From Raphanus sativus (lineage: Eukaryota > Streptophyta > Magnoliopsida > Brassicales > Brassicaceae): a stretch of 64,000 bases of DNA. The notes beneath the pieces are model-generated. The model did not search any database and had not been told where the DNA came from. It saw only the letters and a program-made list of their open reading frames with translations. Location of the stretch: NCBI RefSeq assembly GCF_000801105.2, contig NC_079516.1, forward strand, positions 22,729,043 through 22,793,042, written 5' to 3'. Every line of letters begins with the position of its first letter. Position 1 is the stretch's first letter. Below are positions 38,283 to 49,612 of the stretch, one piece after another. Made by a program: the position numbers and the translations under genes.

Positions 38283-38586
38283 CACAAAAACGCCTCTGTA
38301 TAGGTTATTTAAGCCATACGTTAACCAAACCAAAATTGAAAATTGTAAGAAACTGGAGGCTCCTATCTACTAGATATCAATCGATCTCTCACGGTGAAAT
38401 CAGAATACAGTCATTCCAAGACAAGGAAGCAATGCCGGATTCTTAACATTGACATATATATGACCACTTTATTATTAATGGGAACAGAGATACTTCAAAG
38501 GTGTTATTCATGCTAGATGATAGCTATATACAGAGATATACATATGACATTCGTTTGCACAAATTATTGATTAGCCCCCAACGTCT

Positions 38587-39475
38587 TTAAAGAGGGAAGG
38601 AGTCATCGTGGCCGTCAACGCCGCCATCATCATCAGTATCGTCGCCCATCTGGAAGAGATTGAATCCCCCAAGATCCCACTTTGCATCTTGGTAGTTGGA
38701 ACTAGAGCTCACATAATACTTCACCTCATGAAACAAGTTCAGATTATCCACCAGCTTATGGAACACATTGCATCCGCAGCACTGCATCACCAACAAATAC
38801 TATTTACTCTCAGTCCATAACTTGCTAGTTGTTAATTGTACTTTTTCTGGAAGATAACCTGCACGAAGACGGTGCCGTCAGTGTAAGCATGTGGATTTAT
38901 GGCTCGTGTAGTTCTCTGTCCACAAACGTTGCAAGTGAAGGCGACGCGCATACGCCTACGTGGCGATTTCGTGAATAGTGACCAAGGAAATGTTGAAACC
39001 GTCTCCACATCGGCCTTGGCCGGAAGAGACGGCCCCTCCATCCCGGAACCGGTAGTCCAGCCTCTGACGGACGCGGCGCTCAAGACCAATCCCATGGCCT
39101 CATCCTACAAATCCAAATTTCAAAAAAAAAAATTGAAAAGAGTAAACCTATGTTTGAGATCGAGATTTTACATTCGAGAGAGTTCGATTTTGGAATAGAG
39201 GAACGAGGCTCAATGAATCCGATTCGGATTTGGGATCATAATCTTTGTCGTCCTCTGAATATAAAAAAATAAAAAATAAAAAATAATCAAAGTAAAGCCT
39301 GAGAGATGATAATTAAGCAATGGAATAGAAGTTATGCATAAGTTTGTTTACTCATCGAAAGCCGGACGATTCTCGGAAAAGATGAGTGTGTTCTCTTCTT
39401 CGGAGAGAAGATGGATAGCGACGAAGATGAGGAAGAGACGATGGTGGCCGCAGAGCTTAGGGCGGTAGCTTCCAT
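38587..39475 (-). CDS. DNL-type zinc-finger protein (Zim17/HEP-like Hsp70 escort), 4 exons
   Basis: Small organellar protein of the family that keeps mitochondrial or plastid Hsp70 soluble. Exons (minus strand order): 39352-39475, 39172-39254, 38859-39104, 38587-38781; GT-AG introns, consistent phases, 648 bases, 215 residues. The N-terminus is Ser/Thr-rich and basic, like a transit peptide. The zinc ligands are C127/C130 (CNVC) and C152/C155 (CCGC), followed by H159 and DNL at 163-165, the family name motif; between them lies INPHAYTDGTVFVQ. The C-terminal tail is very acidic (GDDTDDDGGVDGHDD). Whether it goes to plastid or mitochondrion cannot be settled by reading. I recall three Arabidopsis relatives (At1g68730, At3g54826, At5g27280) but cannot choose the orthologue. 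Confidence 0.9.
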
Positions 39476-39714
39476 GGTTGATCTTTGAGCTAACAGAGAA
39501 GCAGATTTTGTTTTTTTCCTTCTTTGAAAATTAGTATCTTTGTTCTATTTCTTTCTTTTTTGGTCGTTTCACACTGTGACATTGAAACGGGCTGAAACCC
39601 AATGGGCCCGGCCCCCGCTTATTCAACATTTTTCTTTCCATAGCAGCCATGCATTACATAGTTATCCAAATAACACAACACCACAATTTTTTTTACACAA
39701 AAACAATACATCAA

Positions 39715-39790
39715 TCTATCTTTATATATAAAAGAAGCTTTTCATCTTTTCTGGGGATGCCAGCTCAGATGTCACGTCATAAATAGGAGC
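39715..39790 (+). mobile_element. Helitron-like 5' end (+)
   Basis: A|TCTATCTTTATATATAAAAG, followed by CACGTC and other text typical of crucifer Helitron left ends. The matching 3' hairpin/CTRR end downstream was not identified, so the extent is unknown (possibly to about 42 kb). Confidence 0.45.
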
Positions 39791-40769
39791 TCTGCTGTGT
39801 CGACACATCAGATCCGCACCGTTTCACTAAAGCTTTGATTTATGGTTACAGGCTTCGCGGTGGGCTTCGTCCAGTGCTTCCAGACCTTCTTCTGCGGCCC
39901 ATCGACACAGTCTCCTACGAAACCCCAATCAAAAGCTCTCCTTCGTGTTCTTCGTTCGTCTTCGATCGGCACCGAGACTGTCTAGATTCTGTAACGGTGT
40001 TTGTGGTTTAACGTTGTGGAGTTTTCTTCGTGTCGGTTCGGCTAACTTTCTCCCCCTAAACATTAGGAAATACAATGCTTCTCCCACGATCATGATGATT
40101 AATCATTCAATGCTTCTTATCTCTCTTCCAGATTGTGGATCTCAATCTATAAAAAGGTCAGCCTTCAACCCTTTAGCATCATCCTCACAAGTCTTAATAT
40201 TTCTAGGATTTTTATTTTAGTATAATGGCTAACCCATCAATCGTTCTCTCTGATTTGCAGGCTTGCTGCTGTTCTTCAACCGTCAAGGTCTCTCATTTTG
40301 GGTAGCGAGCGCGGTGGAGAGCTGGGTGTGGCCATACACCTGCTAAGGTGATTCTGTTCTTAAACTTCATGCTCATCTTAGTTTAAAACTAACGCCGGCG
40401 TTTATACTCATAACAGACAGCCTTTTGTTTCCAAATCTTTAACGAGCCAATTAGAGATAGAATCATGAAACTGTTTGTAGTTTCTTTTCCTACATGTGTT
40501 TGATCATCTTAGTTTAAAACTAAAGCTGTCGTCTAGGAGGAGCATGATCTTCGTGGTTGAAAAACATAATCAGGCGTTGAATCCCAGAGTTCTCAAAGTT
40601 TTATATCGAAATTTTATTTTCACTCTTCAGCAGGATCACATAAATTTAATATAAAATAGTTTTTATCTGAGAGGACATCACATAAATTTGGTTCAATAGG
40701 TAGATTTTGCTGTGAAATTACATTTAGTTTGACACCTTTTGTTGATTATGCTGTCTATTTCACGTGTTT

Positions 40770-41330
40770 CAGGCGAAAGAGAATGCTTTCTTTATTATCA
40801 AGACCGTCAAGCGTTGATGGATTTGGTGAACAAATCGGATGAGAGGGTGAGAAAAGAGGAATCTAGGATCTGAGAGTTAAAGAAACAAGTGAGAAACATG
40901 TCTGATGTAATGAAGAAGCGTCGAGTGGAATGAGACAAGAGATTCACATTGTTACAACAAGAAGAAGTTTTTGTTTATTCAGTTTTGGCATCGTTCATTA
41001 GTGAAGAAGAGACTAAGTTAGCGTGTGTGTTCTTCGTGGAGAACATTCAAGACCAGTCATTGTTGATCAGATGGGATGAGTTAAGGCCATCAACATAAAG
41101 GTTTGCATCTTTGATTTCGATGGTAAAGGAGATTGAGAAGGAGGAAGAATGCCTCATCTTGCTAAAGCAGGACAAGAAGTAGAACTTGTATGCAATAGCT
41201 TAATGAAGAGAACTGCAAGTTGTTCAAGCAATGTAGTAGCGGCTCTCTTCAGTGTTCTATAGAGAAAAGGAATCTAAGAGAAAGAGTGCTAAGATGATGA
41301 ACAGCAAGCCCGGGATCTATCAATGAAGCA
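40770..41330 (+). pseudogene. Decayed coding-like fragment, possibly captured by a Helitron
   Basis: A purine-rich, coiled-coil-like stretch reads in one frame as KKQVRNMSDVMKKRRVE, then LLQQEEVFVYSVLASFISEE, then KLACVFFVENIQDQSLLIRW, with stops between blocks. The parent gene is not recognised. It lies downstream of the Helitron-like 5' end at 39715 and of intron-like text at 40240-40760, consistent with capture of part of a host gene; that is inference. Confidence 0.35.
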
Positions 41331-42699
41331 TAAGGTAGTGATGATCGATTTTGTAGTGATAACATTGGGATAATAACAGTAACCAAGTCAACATTGGCCG
41401 CACCTGTTCTTCTAGAAATTATGTTCCCAAAGAGTAAAATTTGCCTCAATAAGATTTTTGAAATATCATCTTATATGATGCAACGGTTGGAATCGTCAGC
41501 TGTTCGCAAGCAGGAAATAATAAGAATATCAACATAGTGATGCTTGCAAGAAGAAAAGAATGGGTATATTATGAAAAATCTCTCAATATGACAATTGTCA
41601 TGAATTGTCTAGAGACGTCTCTTCCTCCCGAATCGTCTCTTCCAGTTTTTCTTTTTCTCTTATTCTTTTCTGTTCTTTTTAATTACTTTTATGTTGATCG
41701 TCTCTTCCATTTTTTTTTTCTCTTATTATTTTCTGTTCTTTTTAGTTACTTTTATGTTGAGAGATCATGGAAGATAAAAGATGAGATTAGAATTTCTAGC
41801 TAAACTGATCTTTAAGGTGCAAAATCAAAGCCTAAAACGTTTTCGTTACTTCTAATCTGATTAATCCTGAGTTTTAATAAGTTTTTTTTTATTTTTTATT
41901 CTCACCATTTTAACCAGTATCTAGTATATGGGTATGACCTTTCACTTTTTTTTTACTAATAGGCTCACTATTTACAACGTTTTGCATAGTGGCTCTGCAG
42001 TTTTCCCTCACGTAAGAACAAACTTCAGTTACAAATAGCAACATACAATATGCAAAAGTCCAGATTGTTTTAAATCATTACAACACATGCTTCAGGGTAA
42101 CAACGAAAAGCTTCAAGCTAGCAAATTTTGGCTCATCTGAAAATCCTTGATCTTCTGCAACTCTTTAAGCTGAAACTCTTTCAAGTGTAGTAACATTACA
42201 GGATCATACTTCTTCGTGAGTTTCCATAAAGATTGGTGTGGTTATTCGCCTAGTTGGTGCAAGTCCCAAATGCTGGGTAAGCCAGGAGGATAAGGAAATT
42301 GCTGACCGCGCCATTTAGTATGTTTCACTGACGGTGATAAAAATAGAGGTGAGGAATAGAAGCTCAATCAAAGCCACAATTTTAACATGTTTCACGTTCA
42401 TAAGTGATGATGAAGTAAAGCTCTTGTTCTGATATGAGCAAACCTTAATCACTAAAATGACATTTAGTTGACTGTTTCAGAGCAAAATTATTTTCCATTC
42501 GTATAAGAGAACATAGTAAACATTCTAATTGCTAATCTATTAGCAGCTCACAATACAACAAACATAAACCGTTGCACCCTATCAAACAATGGTTGAAATC
42601 ACAATAACCAAAAAAAAATCAATGCTTCAAATTTTTTTTTTTGCTAAATGCTTCAAAGTTCTTATACTAAAAGCTTAGAAAACAGAGTAAGCGAATCGA

Positions 42700-42803
42700 T
42701 ACACGGGACGCGTGGCGGCATGATATCACAGGAGTTTCCAGGCTGTCTGCCTACGTGGACACCCTAGGAGGAATTTAAACCCGATTTTATATAAATATAT
42801 AGA
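42700..42803 (-). mobile_element. Helitron-like 5' end (minus)
   Basis: On the minus strand, from 42803 the text reads A|TCTATATATTTATATAAAA, then a CCACGTAGG box and CACGCGTCCC. This is a crucifer-type Helitron left end; its 3' end at lower coordinates was not found. Confidence 0.4.
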
Positions 42804-42883
42804 TTGATTGAACCGATCTTACTAGGATTGCAAGGCGCGGACTATTGAATTGATCGCTTAAGACTTTATGTTATAAAACTAAA

Positions 42884-45057
42884 CTAGATTTTGATCCGCG
42901 CTTCGAAAGCGCGGATATTATTTTTCACTTTTATAAAATATATTATTTGTTTGTAGTTATTAAATGTATTTATTTTAGTGAAACTTTCTTTATAATAAAT
43001 TCGACACATATAATGTTTTTGGTAAACTATGTGCTTCTCTCGCTTTGTTTTATTCTCTCTCCAATCAACATATTTATTTGACTTGTTGTTAAAATAAATG
43101 ATTTTAGTTAGCAACTGTACAATACTTTTACATTGATATTTTGTTTAAACAGTGTGACATATTTATATATTAATTAAATATTTACATTGTAATTTAAACT
43201 AAATTTTGTATATTTCAAAAATATATTACTATGTATTTTTATGTCAATATCAAAGCTGGATAAAAAATTCTAATCTGAAGAACCGAACCGATCACGATCC
43301 GAAAGAGTAATACCAAACACGAACCAAAATTGATTAAATATCTAAATTATTCAAAATTTTGATATTTAGACAGCCGAAACCATAACCAATTCGAACCAAA
43401 GTTTTTTGGATATCAAAATGTATCCGAAAAAGATATATATACTTATATATATTAATTATTTTTAGTTTTAGTGTATATAAAAACACCCATAATATATATG
43501 ATACTTTTAGGTTGGTTTAAATATTTGAAATATATAAAATAATTAAATATAAATATCTAACATAGTGGAAGTACATTCAAAAGACCAAAACTATTTAAAA
43601 TAATTATTGATTTTTGATCCAAAATTTAAACCAAACCAATTTATATGTTAAGTTTAGGTATTCTGACATATGTTATTCAGATTTATATACAATATATTAT
43701 TTTATTTATAGATTTTAAGAAATTAAAAATATATAATGAATTTAAAAAAATAATTTAAATGGGTTATCGAACCCGAAGTGAACCCACAAAGATCCGAATA
43801 TAATTCGAACTGAAATTTAGAAATATCTGAATGGGGCTGAAATCTTTGACCTCAGAAACCCAAAACTCAAGCAGATCTGAAACGAACCCGAATGGATACT
43901 TGAACGCCCGGCCCTAGTCATAATTCGAACTGAAATTTAGAAATATTTGAATGAGACTGAAATCTTTGACCATGAAGACCCGAAATTCAAACAAATCCGA
44001 AACGAACCGGAATGGATACCTGAATGCTCAGTCCTAGTCACTATTATGTATCATATATGTCATCATATAATTAATCGTATTGGTCCATCATATAAATAAT
44101 AGAATAGCATTTCGTCGTAAAAAAAAAAAGGTCCATCATATAAATAATCATATAAGTAATAGTATTTTATATGTATCATCTTATAAATAATCATATATAT
44201 TATATTCTTAAAGTTTAATGTGAATATAAAAACCATAATTTAAGTTGGTATATAAAATTAATCTTTTTGTTGTATTTTTTATATATATTGAAAACATTTT
44301 TTAAAAATGGTTATTGAAAAATATTTTAGTAAAAATAAATTTTTGAATATATGCATATTTTAAATCAATTTTTGAAATAAATCAACTTTAAATTATTATT
44401 TTGATTTCAAATATGTATATAAAATTTAAATTTTATTTTATGATTATTTTAGACAAAACAATGTTTTTAGGTAATTAGATTAGTCTATTTTGTATATTTT
44501 AAAACTGATATAATGGATTTCTAATTTTTATTAATAACATAAACCATTATTTTTTTCTTCTTGACATACTTTTATCCATGTTTCAAAGTTTTAATTTTTT
44601 GCATTAGTTCTCTATGAATTATTATTAATTTTATGATAATTTTTTTTTGAAAATTAAACTCTTGAAATTTTTATATTTGACTTAAAATAAGGTAATAATA
44701 TTGTTTTTAAAAATTGTTTTATATAATATTTATATTTCAGTTTGTGTTTTTATTTTCACCATAAAGAATTGTAAATATAGTGACAGAATTGTAAATAAAA
44801 AGAAATATAGAAAGAAGGTTGTTTAATTTATTATAAAACAATGGCTAAATGTTTAAATAAAAAGAAGTATTAAATATGTTATTTATGTTTCTAAGCAATT
44901 CTCATTTGTTATTAATTTATTGAAAATACAATGGCTAAATGTGTAAATAAAAGAAAGTACACATCTCTACTATCCATGTTGCCAAACATATCTCATTTAT
45001 CCTACTATCCTTGTTTCCAAACATCTCCAATTTGTACTTTAACTTTAATAATATAGA
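42884..45057 (-). mobile_element. Non-autonomous Helitron, both ends visible (copy 1 of a family)
   Basis: Minus-strand 5' end at 45057: A|TCTATATTATTAAAGTT. Minus-strand 3' end at 42884: hairpin CCGCGCTTTCGAAGCGCGG, spacer ATCAAAAT, CTAG|T. Length 2174 bp, inserted between A and T. It contains a dimer of a ~120-bp unit (43798-43918 and 43919-44038) and no helicase. The element at 57860-59629 shares its ends, the GTACTT and GGAAACA(A/T)GGATAGTAG 5' text, and the same dimer, so the two are copies of one family. Confidence 0.88.
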
Positions 45058-45225
45058 TTTGAATATGATAATAAATAACCTTTTAAGGCTTTCCTTAGAT
45101 GTTTGATCATTTAATGTGTTTAAAAAATCATTAATTGATGATTGTGTACGTATAGTTTTGATAATATTCAACTAGAAAGTTTAGTAAATCTGTCGAATTT
45201 GGTTCTATCATTTACTATTAATATA

Positions 45226-46677
45226 TCCCCTTAGTATTAATAGAGGAGCAATTAAAAAGAATAACCTTTAAAGAGTAGAATTATTACCATGTTGCCATTT
45301 TGCATAGGTGTCTTCCTCACAATACACCTCAGCCTTCCTATGCATTAATCCTTAAATTACTAGATTATTTACATCAATTGCCATTGGTATGTCACAAATT
45401 TACAGCATGATTTTTCATTACATTTTGACTATAATTACTGATTTTTGTTCTTGATGACCTAATCTATGGAACGTAGTGGTAACTGAAACCAAATTAATGA
45501 TTGATAGCTAACTATTTCTATAATTACGACCATGACTTATTCAAAATGTAAATGTTAATGTGTCTCGCTCTCTCTCTAAAATGTTAACGTTTTTTTGTTT
45601 AAATTTTTACAATACGAAAATGCAATTAATATTCCACCATCTAGAAGTCTTTTGGTTCTGGTCCACAATTTGTATTCTATAATAAAAAATAAAAAATCAA
45701 TATTAAAATGCTAGATCAGTGGTTTACATCTTAATTTAATTTACCGGTTTTCTCAAGTGAGAGTAATGTATATTAGTATTTTCGGGATTTTAGAAAATCA
45801 TAATTTTATTGAATTAAACATTCAGGAAGCATATTATTGGATTACACCACACAAATACTTAAACACGTAGCTGTTCATTTTATTGAATTAAACATTCAGG
45901 AAGCGCAGGTCTTATCCTAGCAGTATTGGCAAATTAATTGGAGAGATGGTAATATTTAATACTTATTGTATAAAATAATATTTCAACCCTATATATACTT
46001 TAATTATAATAACACATTTTTGTATTTTTTTGCAAGATCGCTTCAAGAAGCTTACTAACATTGATGGATTTTCAAAAGTTGTTTTTGAACCAAACGGTGT
46101 TCCAGAAATCGATGCTTTCAAGAAGAGGTATTATATTTAATTTCTATGCCTTTCTTAATTAAATTTGTAAATAGTTATACTATTAACCTTTATTTGTTCT
46201 CTTTATAGGATTGCAGACAATGGAGTTTAATTTCTATAAGTGGCAATTCTTTTTTTTTAATGTTTTTTTTAATTTTTTTGCGCTCCTTTTCTGCTTTATT
46301 ATTAATAGTACTTTAATGTCTTATTTATGTTTTTAAAAATATTATTCAGCATTTATTTTATGTCAACAATTATGTCTTATAAGTTTCAAGTGAATGACCC
46401 ATTTCAAACTTGAGATAGATTCTTATATTTTAAAACAAATACAAATCCATAAAGTAATCTTATTTTAATCCAATATGTCGATCCTCAACTTTTCAACATA
46501 AGACATGATGTTTGTTATTTGTATCCTCTAATGCATATATTCGTGTTATCATTGTCTCACTTTTATCATATTTTACATATTCATACTATACATGTATATA
46601 ACAATTTAAAAAATATTACGTACGTAAAATAATTTATTAGTTTTTTCACCCCGCGCAAAGCGCGGATCATATCCTAG
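45226..46677 (+). mobile_element. Probable Helitron (+) with a gene fragment
   Basis: The 3' end is clear: hairpin CCGCGCAAAGCGCGG, spacer, CCTAG|T at 46677. The 5' end is proposed at A|TCCCCTTAGTATTAATAG (45226), which is weaker. Inside, 46037-46127 reads as RFKKLTNIDGFSKVVFEPNG followed by a donor-like site, and a second exon-like piece IADNGV-stop follows near 46211; the parent gene is not recognised. Confidence 0.55.
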
Positions 46678-46888
46678 TTTTATTATATAATTTATTATAC
46701 TCTACATTGTATACATTTCTAATTTCTTTATATTTGTTTAATGTTTTGACTTAATATTCAACTACAAAAGCTTAATAAACATGCATTATTTGCTTAGTGT
46801 TTTGTTATATAATCTATAATATAAGAAATTTAGTATGCGTAATTTATTAATTGTATGTAAGGAAAAAAACAATATGGTATATTTACTA

Positions 46889-48456
46889 TCTATATATATA
46901 AAAATATGTTCTTTCACTCCTTAGTGCGCCACCTAGGATTCCACGTCCCAAAATCGTCTTCTGACGTTGTGACACGTATTCCACATTAAAATGCAACGTT
47001 TCATTAATCTAAGTCTATAATCGATGTGGGCTTCACGGTTTAAATTATTGGATTTTTGATATTTGTTATTTGGGCTGTTAAAAATAAAATTATAGCATAT
47101 ATTCATCGTCTTTAAGAAAGTTGACCATCAACCTCTAAATTTCATTGTGTTCTTCAAGCTCTGACTACATCAACGAGAATGGAATTTCGGAAGGGTTGTG
47201 TGGGAAGAATCTCTGGATCACGCCACATTCGTCTCTTTTCGTACAAGCTTATTCGCCTTGGAACCGTAAACCGTTACGGGACGCATTGATTAATTGCATC
47301 GAAGGACATTTTAAACTCCTTCGACGCACTCAAGCAGAATTCTTCGTTCAATGCATCTTTTCTTGAAACGGTGGATTTTAGCTATAAAAAGGTTCATCTC
47401 GTGATGATCATCTTCACAAATCCTAATAACTCCTTTGAATTTTATCTGGTTTTTAAATTATAATTGGATATATTTTTATATATATAGATTTAAATGGATA
47501 TTTTTTTAATAAATTAAAAACAGCTTTTTGATTAAAAACAACTAAACGAATAGTCGATTTAATAAATTTATATTCCTAATATTTAAAATAAGAATTTATT
47601 TTTTAAACATATATAATATCAGTAATTAACGTCATCATCATCTACATCTAGATCTATATGTATGCTAAATTATTTTAATTTAAATTTGTTTATAAGAAGT
47701 TTAAAATATGTAAATCTATAATAAAGAAAATAAATAGTTGTATTCAATAACAAACACAATCAAATATTTAAAAATATGTTATCTCATTCCTTCGCGCGCC
47801 AGCTAGGATTCCACGTCACAAGGTCGTCTCCTGACGTTGTGACAGGTGTCCCCCATTAAAATGCAATGTTTCATGGATTTAAAGTCAATAATCGATGTGA
47901 ACTTCACGGTTTAAATTGTTAGATTTTGATATTTGTTATTTAGGCTGTTAAAAATAATATCATGACCCATATTCATCGTCTTTAAGAAAGTTGACCATCA
48001 ACCTCTAAATTTCATTGTGTTCTTCAAGCTCTGATTACATCAACGAGAATGAAGTTTCGGGAGGGTTCTGTGGAACGAATCCCTGGATCACGCCACATTC
48101 GTGTTTTTTTCGTACGAGCTTCTTCGCCTTGGAACCGTAAACCGTTACGGGATGCATCGATTAATTGCATCGAAGGACATTTTAAACTCCTTCGACGAAC
48201 TCGAGCAAAATTCTTCATTCAATGCATCTTTTCTTTCTTTGAGATGGTGAATTTTAGCTATAAAAAATTATCCCATGATTACCATCTTCACAAATCTTAA
48301 TAACCCTTTGAAAGTTATCTAGTTTTTAAATCATAATTGTGTATATTTATATATATATATGTGTAGATTTAAACGGATATTCTTAATAAATTAAAAACAA
48401 CTTTTTGATCAAAAAGCTAAACGAATAGTTGGTTTAATAAATTTATATTCCTAATA
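46889..48456 (+). repeat. ~0.69-kb direct duplication with Helitron-like left end
   Basis: Sequence at 46889-47582 recurs, moderately diverged, at 47766-48456. Shared landmarks are GATTCCACGTC, CTGACGTTGTGACA, GACCATCAACCTCTAAATTT, CGCCTTGGAACCGTAAACCG and TTTAATAAATTTATATTCCT. Copy 1 opens as a Helitron left end (A|TCTATATATATAAAAA). Both copies keep an open stretch whose peptide contains SPWNRKPLRDA and GHFKLLRRT, but frames and starts differ, so protein coding is doubtful. Confidence 0.75.
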
Positions 48457-48691
48457 CAGCAGCCTGATTATTATCAACCCTTACAGGTAGCACATCTTAT
48501 TCAATCCGGCTAGTTTCGTTTTGGATTACAAAATCTATAATCGTAGAAAAACAGAATCTAGTATGGACTAGCTTAATAATTTTTGATTTTGAGTTAAAGA
48601 ATGTCAGTTTTTGGTTCGGCTCAGCTTTTATTCTTTCCAGTAGCCTCTTGGTCTATCCTGTATAGTGAATTTATACTGGTTTTGTTTACTT

Positions 48692-48873
48692 AGGCAAATG
48701 TTCAACCCATGGTGCAAATGATTGAGCACTCTGATCCACCAAAAGATGTCTTTCGTGCAATGGTCGAAAATACTGCAATGAGTCAAGAAGACCTTGAGGA
48801 TGAGCTCTGCGGTGATGAAGGTCTTGCTCATATAAGCATCAAAGAACCAGTTTACTTGTTGTGCCATATTTAA
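48692..48873 (+). pseudogene. Exon-like fragment of an unknown gene
   Basis: After the acceptor-like TTTGTTTACTTAG the text reads as ANVQPMVQMIEHSDPPKDVF, then AMVENTAMSQEDLEDELCGD, and ends in a stop at 48871. The even, acidic composition resembles a real exon, but no partner exons were found and I do not recognise it. It lies between the duplication and the copia element. Confidence 0.3.
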
Positions 48874-49365
48874 GATAAAACCCCCTTATCAGACTTGTGC
48901 TTGAGGATTTGCAGGAATAGACGGAGTTACTAAGGCATGATATCAAAGGCCGGCTAAATGATGATCAAGTTCCATAAGCTACTTGACAATATTTTCTTCC
49001 AGATGTTAAATTTTATATACTTGTTTGAAAATATCCTCTCTTCACTAGCTATGATCCCCCACTTTGTATCAAGAAGTAGGGTTGGGATGCTCTACTATGC
49101 TGAATATAATCATAGTAATTTATCTGGTCTCGAAAGTGCCTGTTCAATTTGATATTTCCATCTATAACCGCATTGACTCGACTTCCAGACAATTAATCCG
49201 TGATTCCAAATCATGATTACAAAATCTAGTATATAGAAACTTTTAAGTTATCATGAAACGTTTTTATAATTTTTGTTTGGTTTGAAAATACATTGTACAC
49301 TATTTCAAAAACGATCTAAAACATGGACAAGTCGGTTCTAAAACATGGAAACTACTTCATCCCTC

Positions 49366-49612
49366 TATTGAAACGTAAACACAAGACACCAAGAATTCCT
49401 CAATAAGTACTCACTTATATTAATCTCAAACTCACAACTTCTCAAGTCATGTTACATCTCTTTATATAGTCATGACAACTCCTAATATCATTAGGTAAAA
49501 CAACACAAGATAAATCCTAAACTCATTAAGATAACAACAACTTTATAGATAACTCTTATCCTAATCTCATATGATAACTTCTCTCCTAAGTTATCTCAAG
49601 CTTATGTCAACA
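49366..49612 (-). repeat. 3' LTR of the young copia element
   Basis: Starts TATTGAAACG and ends TGTCAACA on the + strand; next to the polypurine tract. Confidence 0.95.

Noticed and set aside
47145..48300. Two short proteins with SPWNRKPLRDA
   Set aside because: They lie in a duplicated Helitron-like repeat, with different starts and frames; reported as repeat only.
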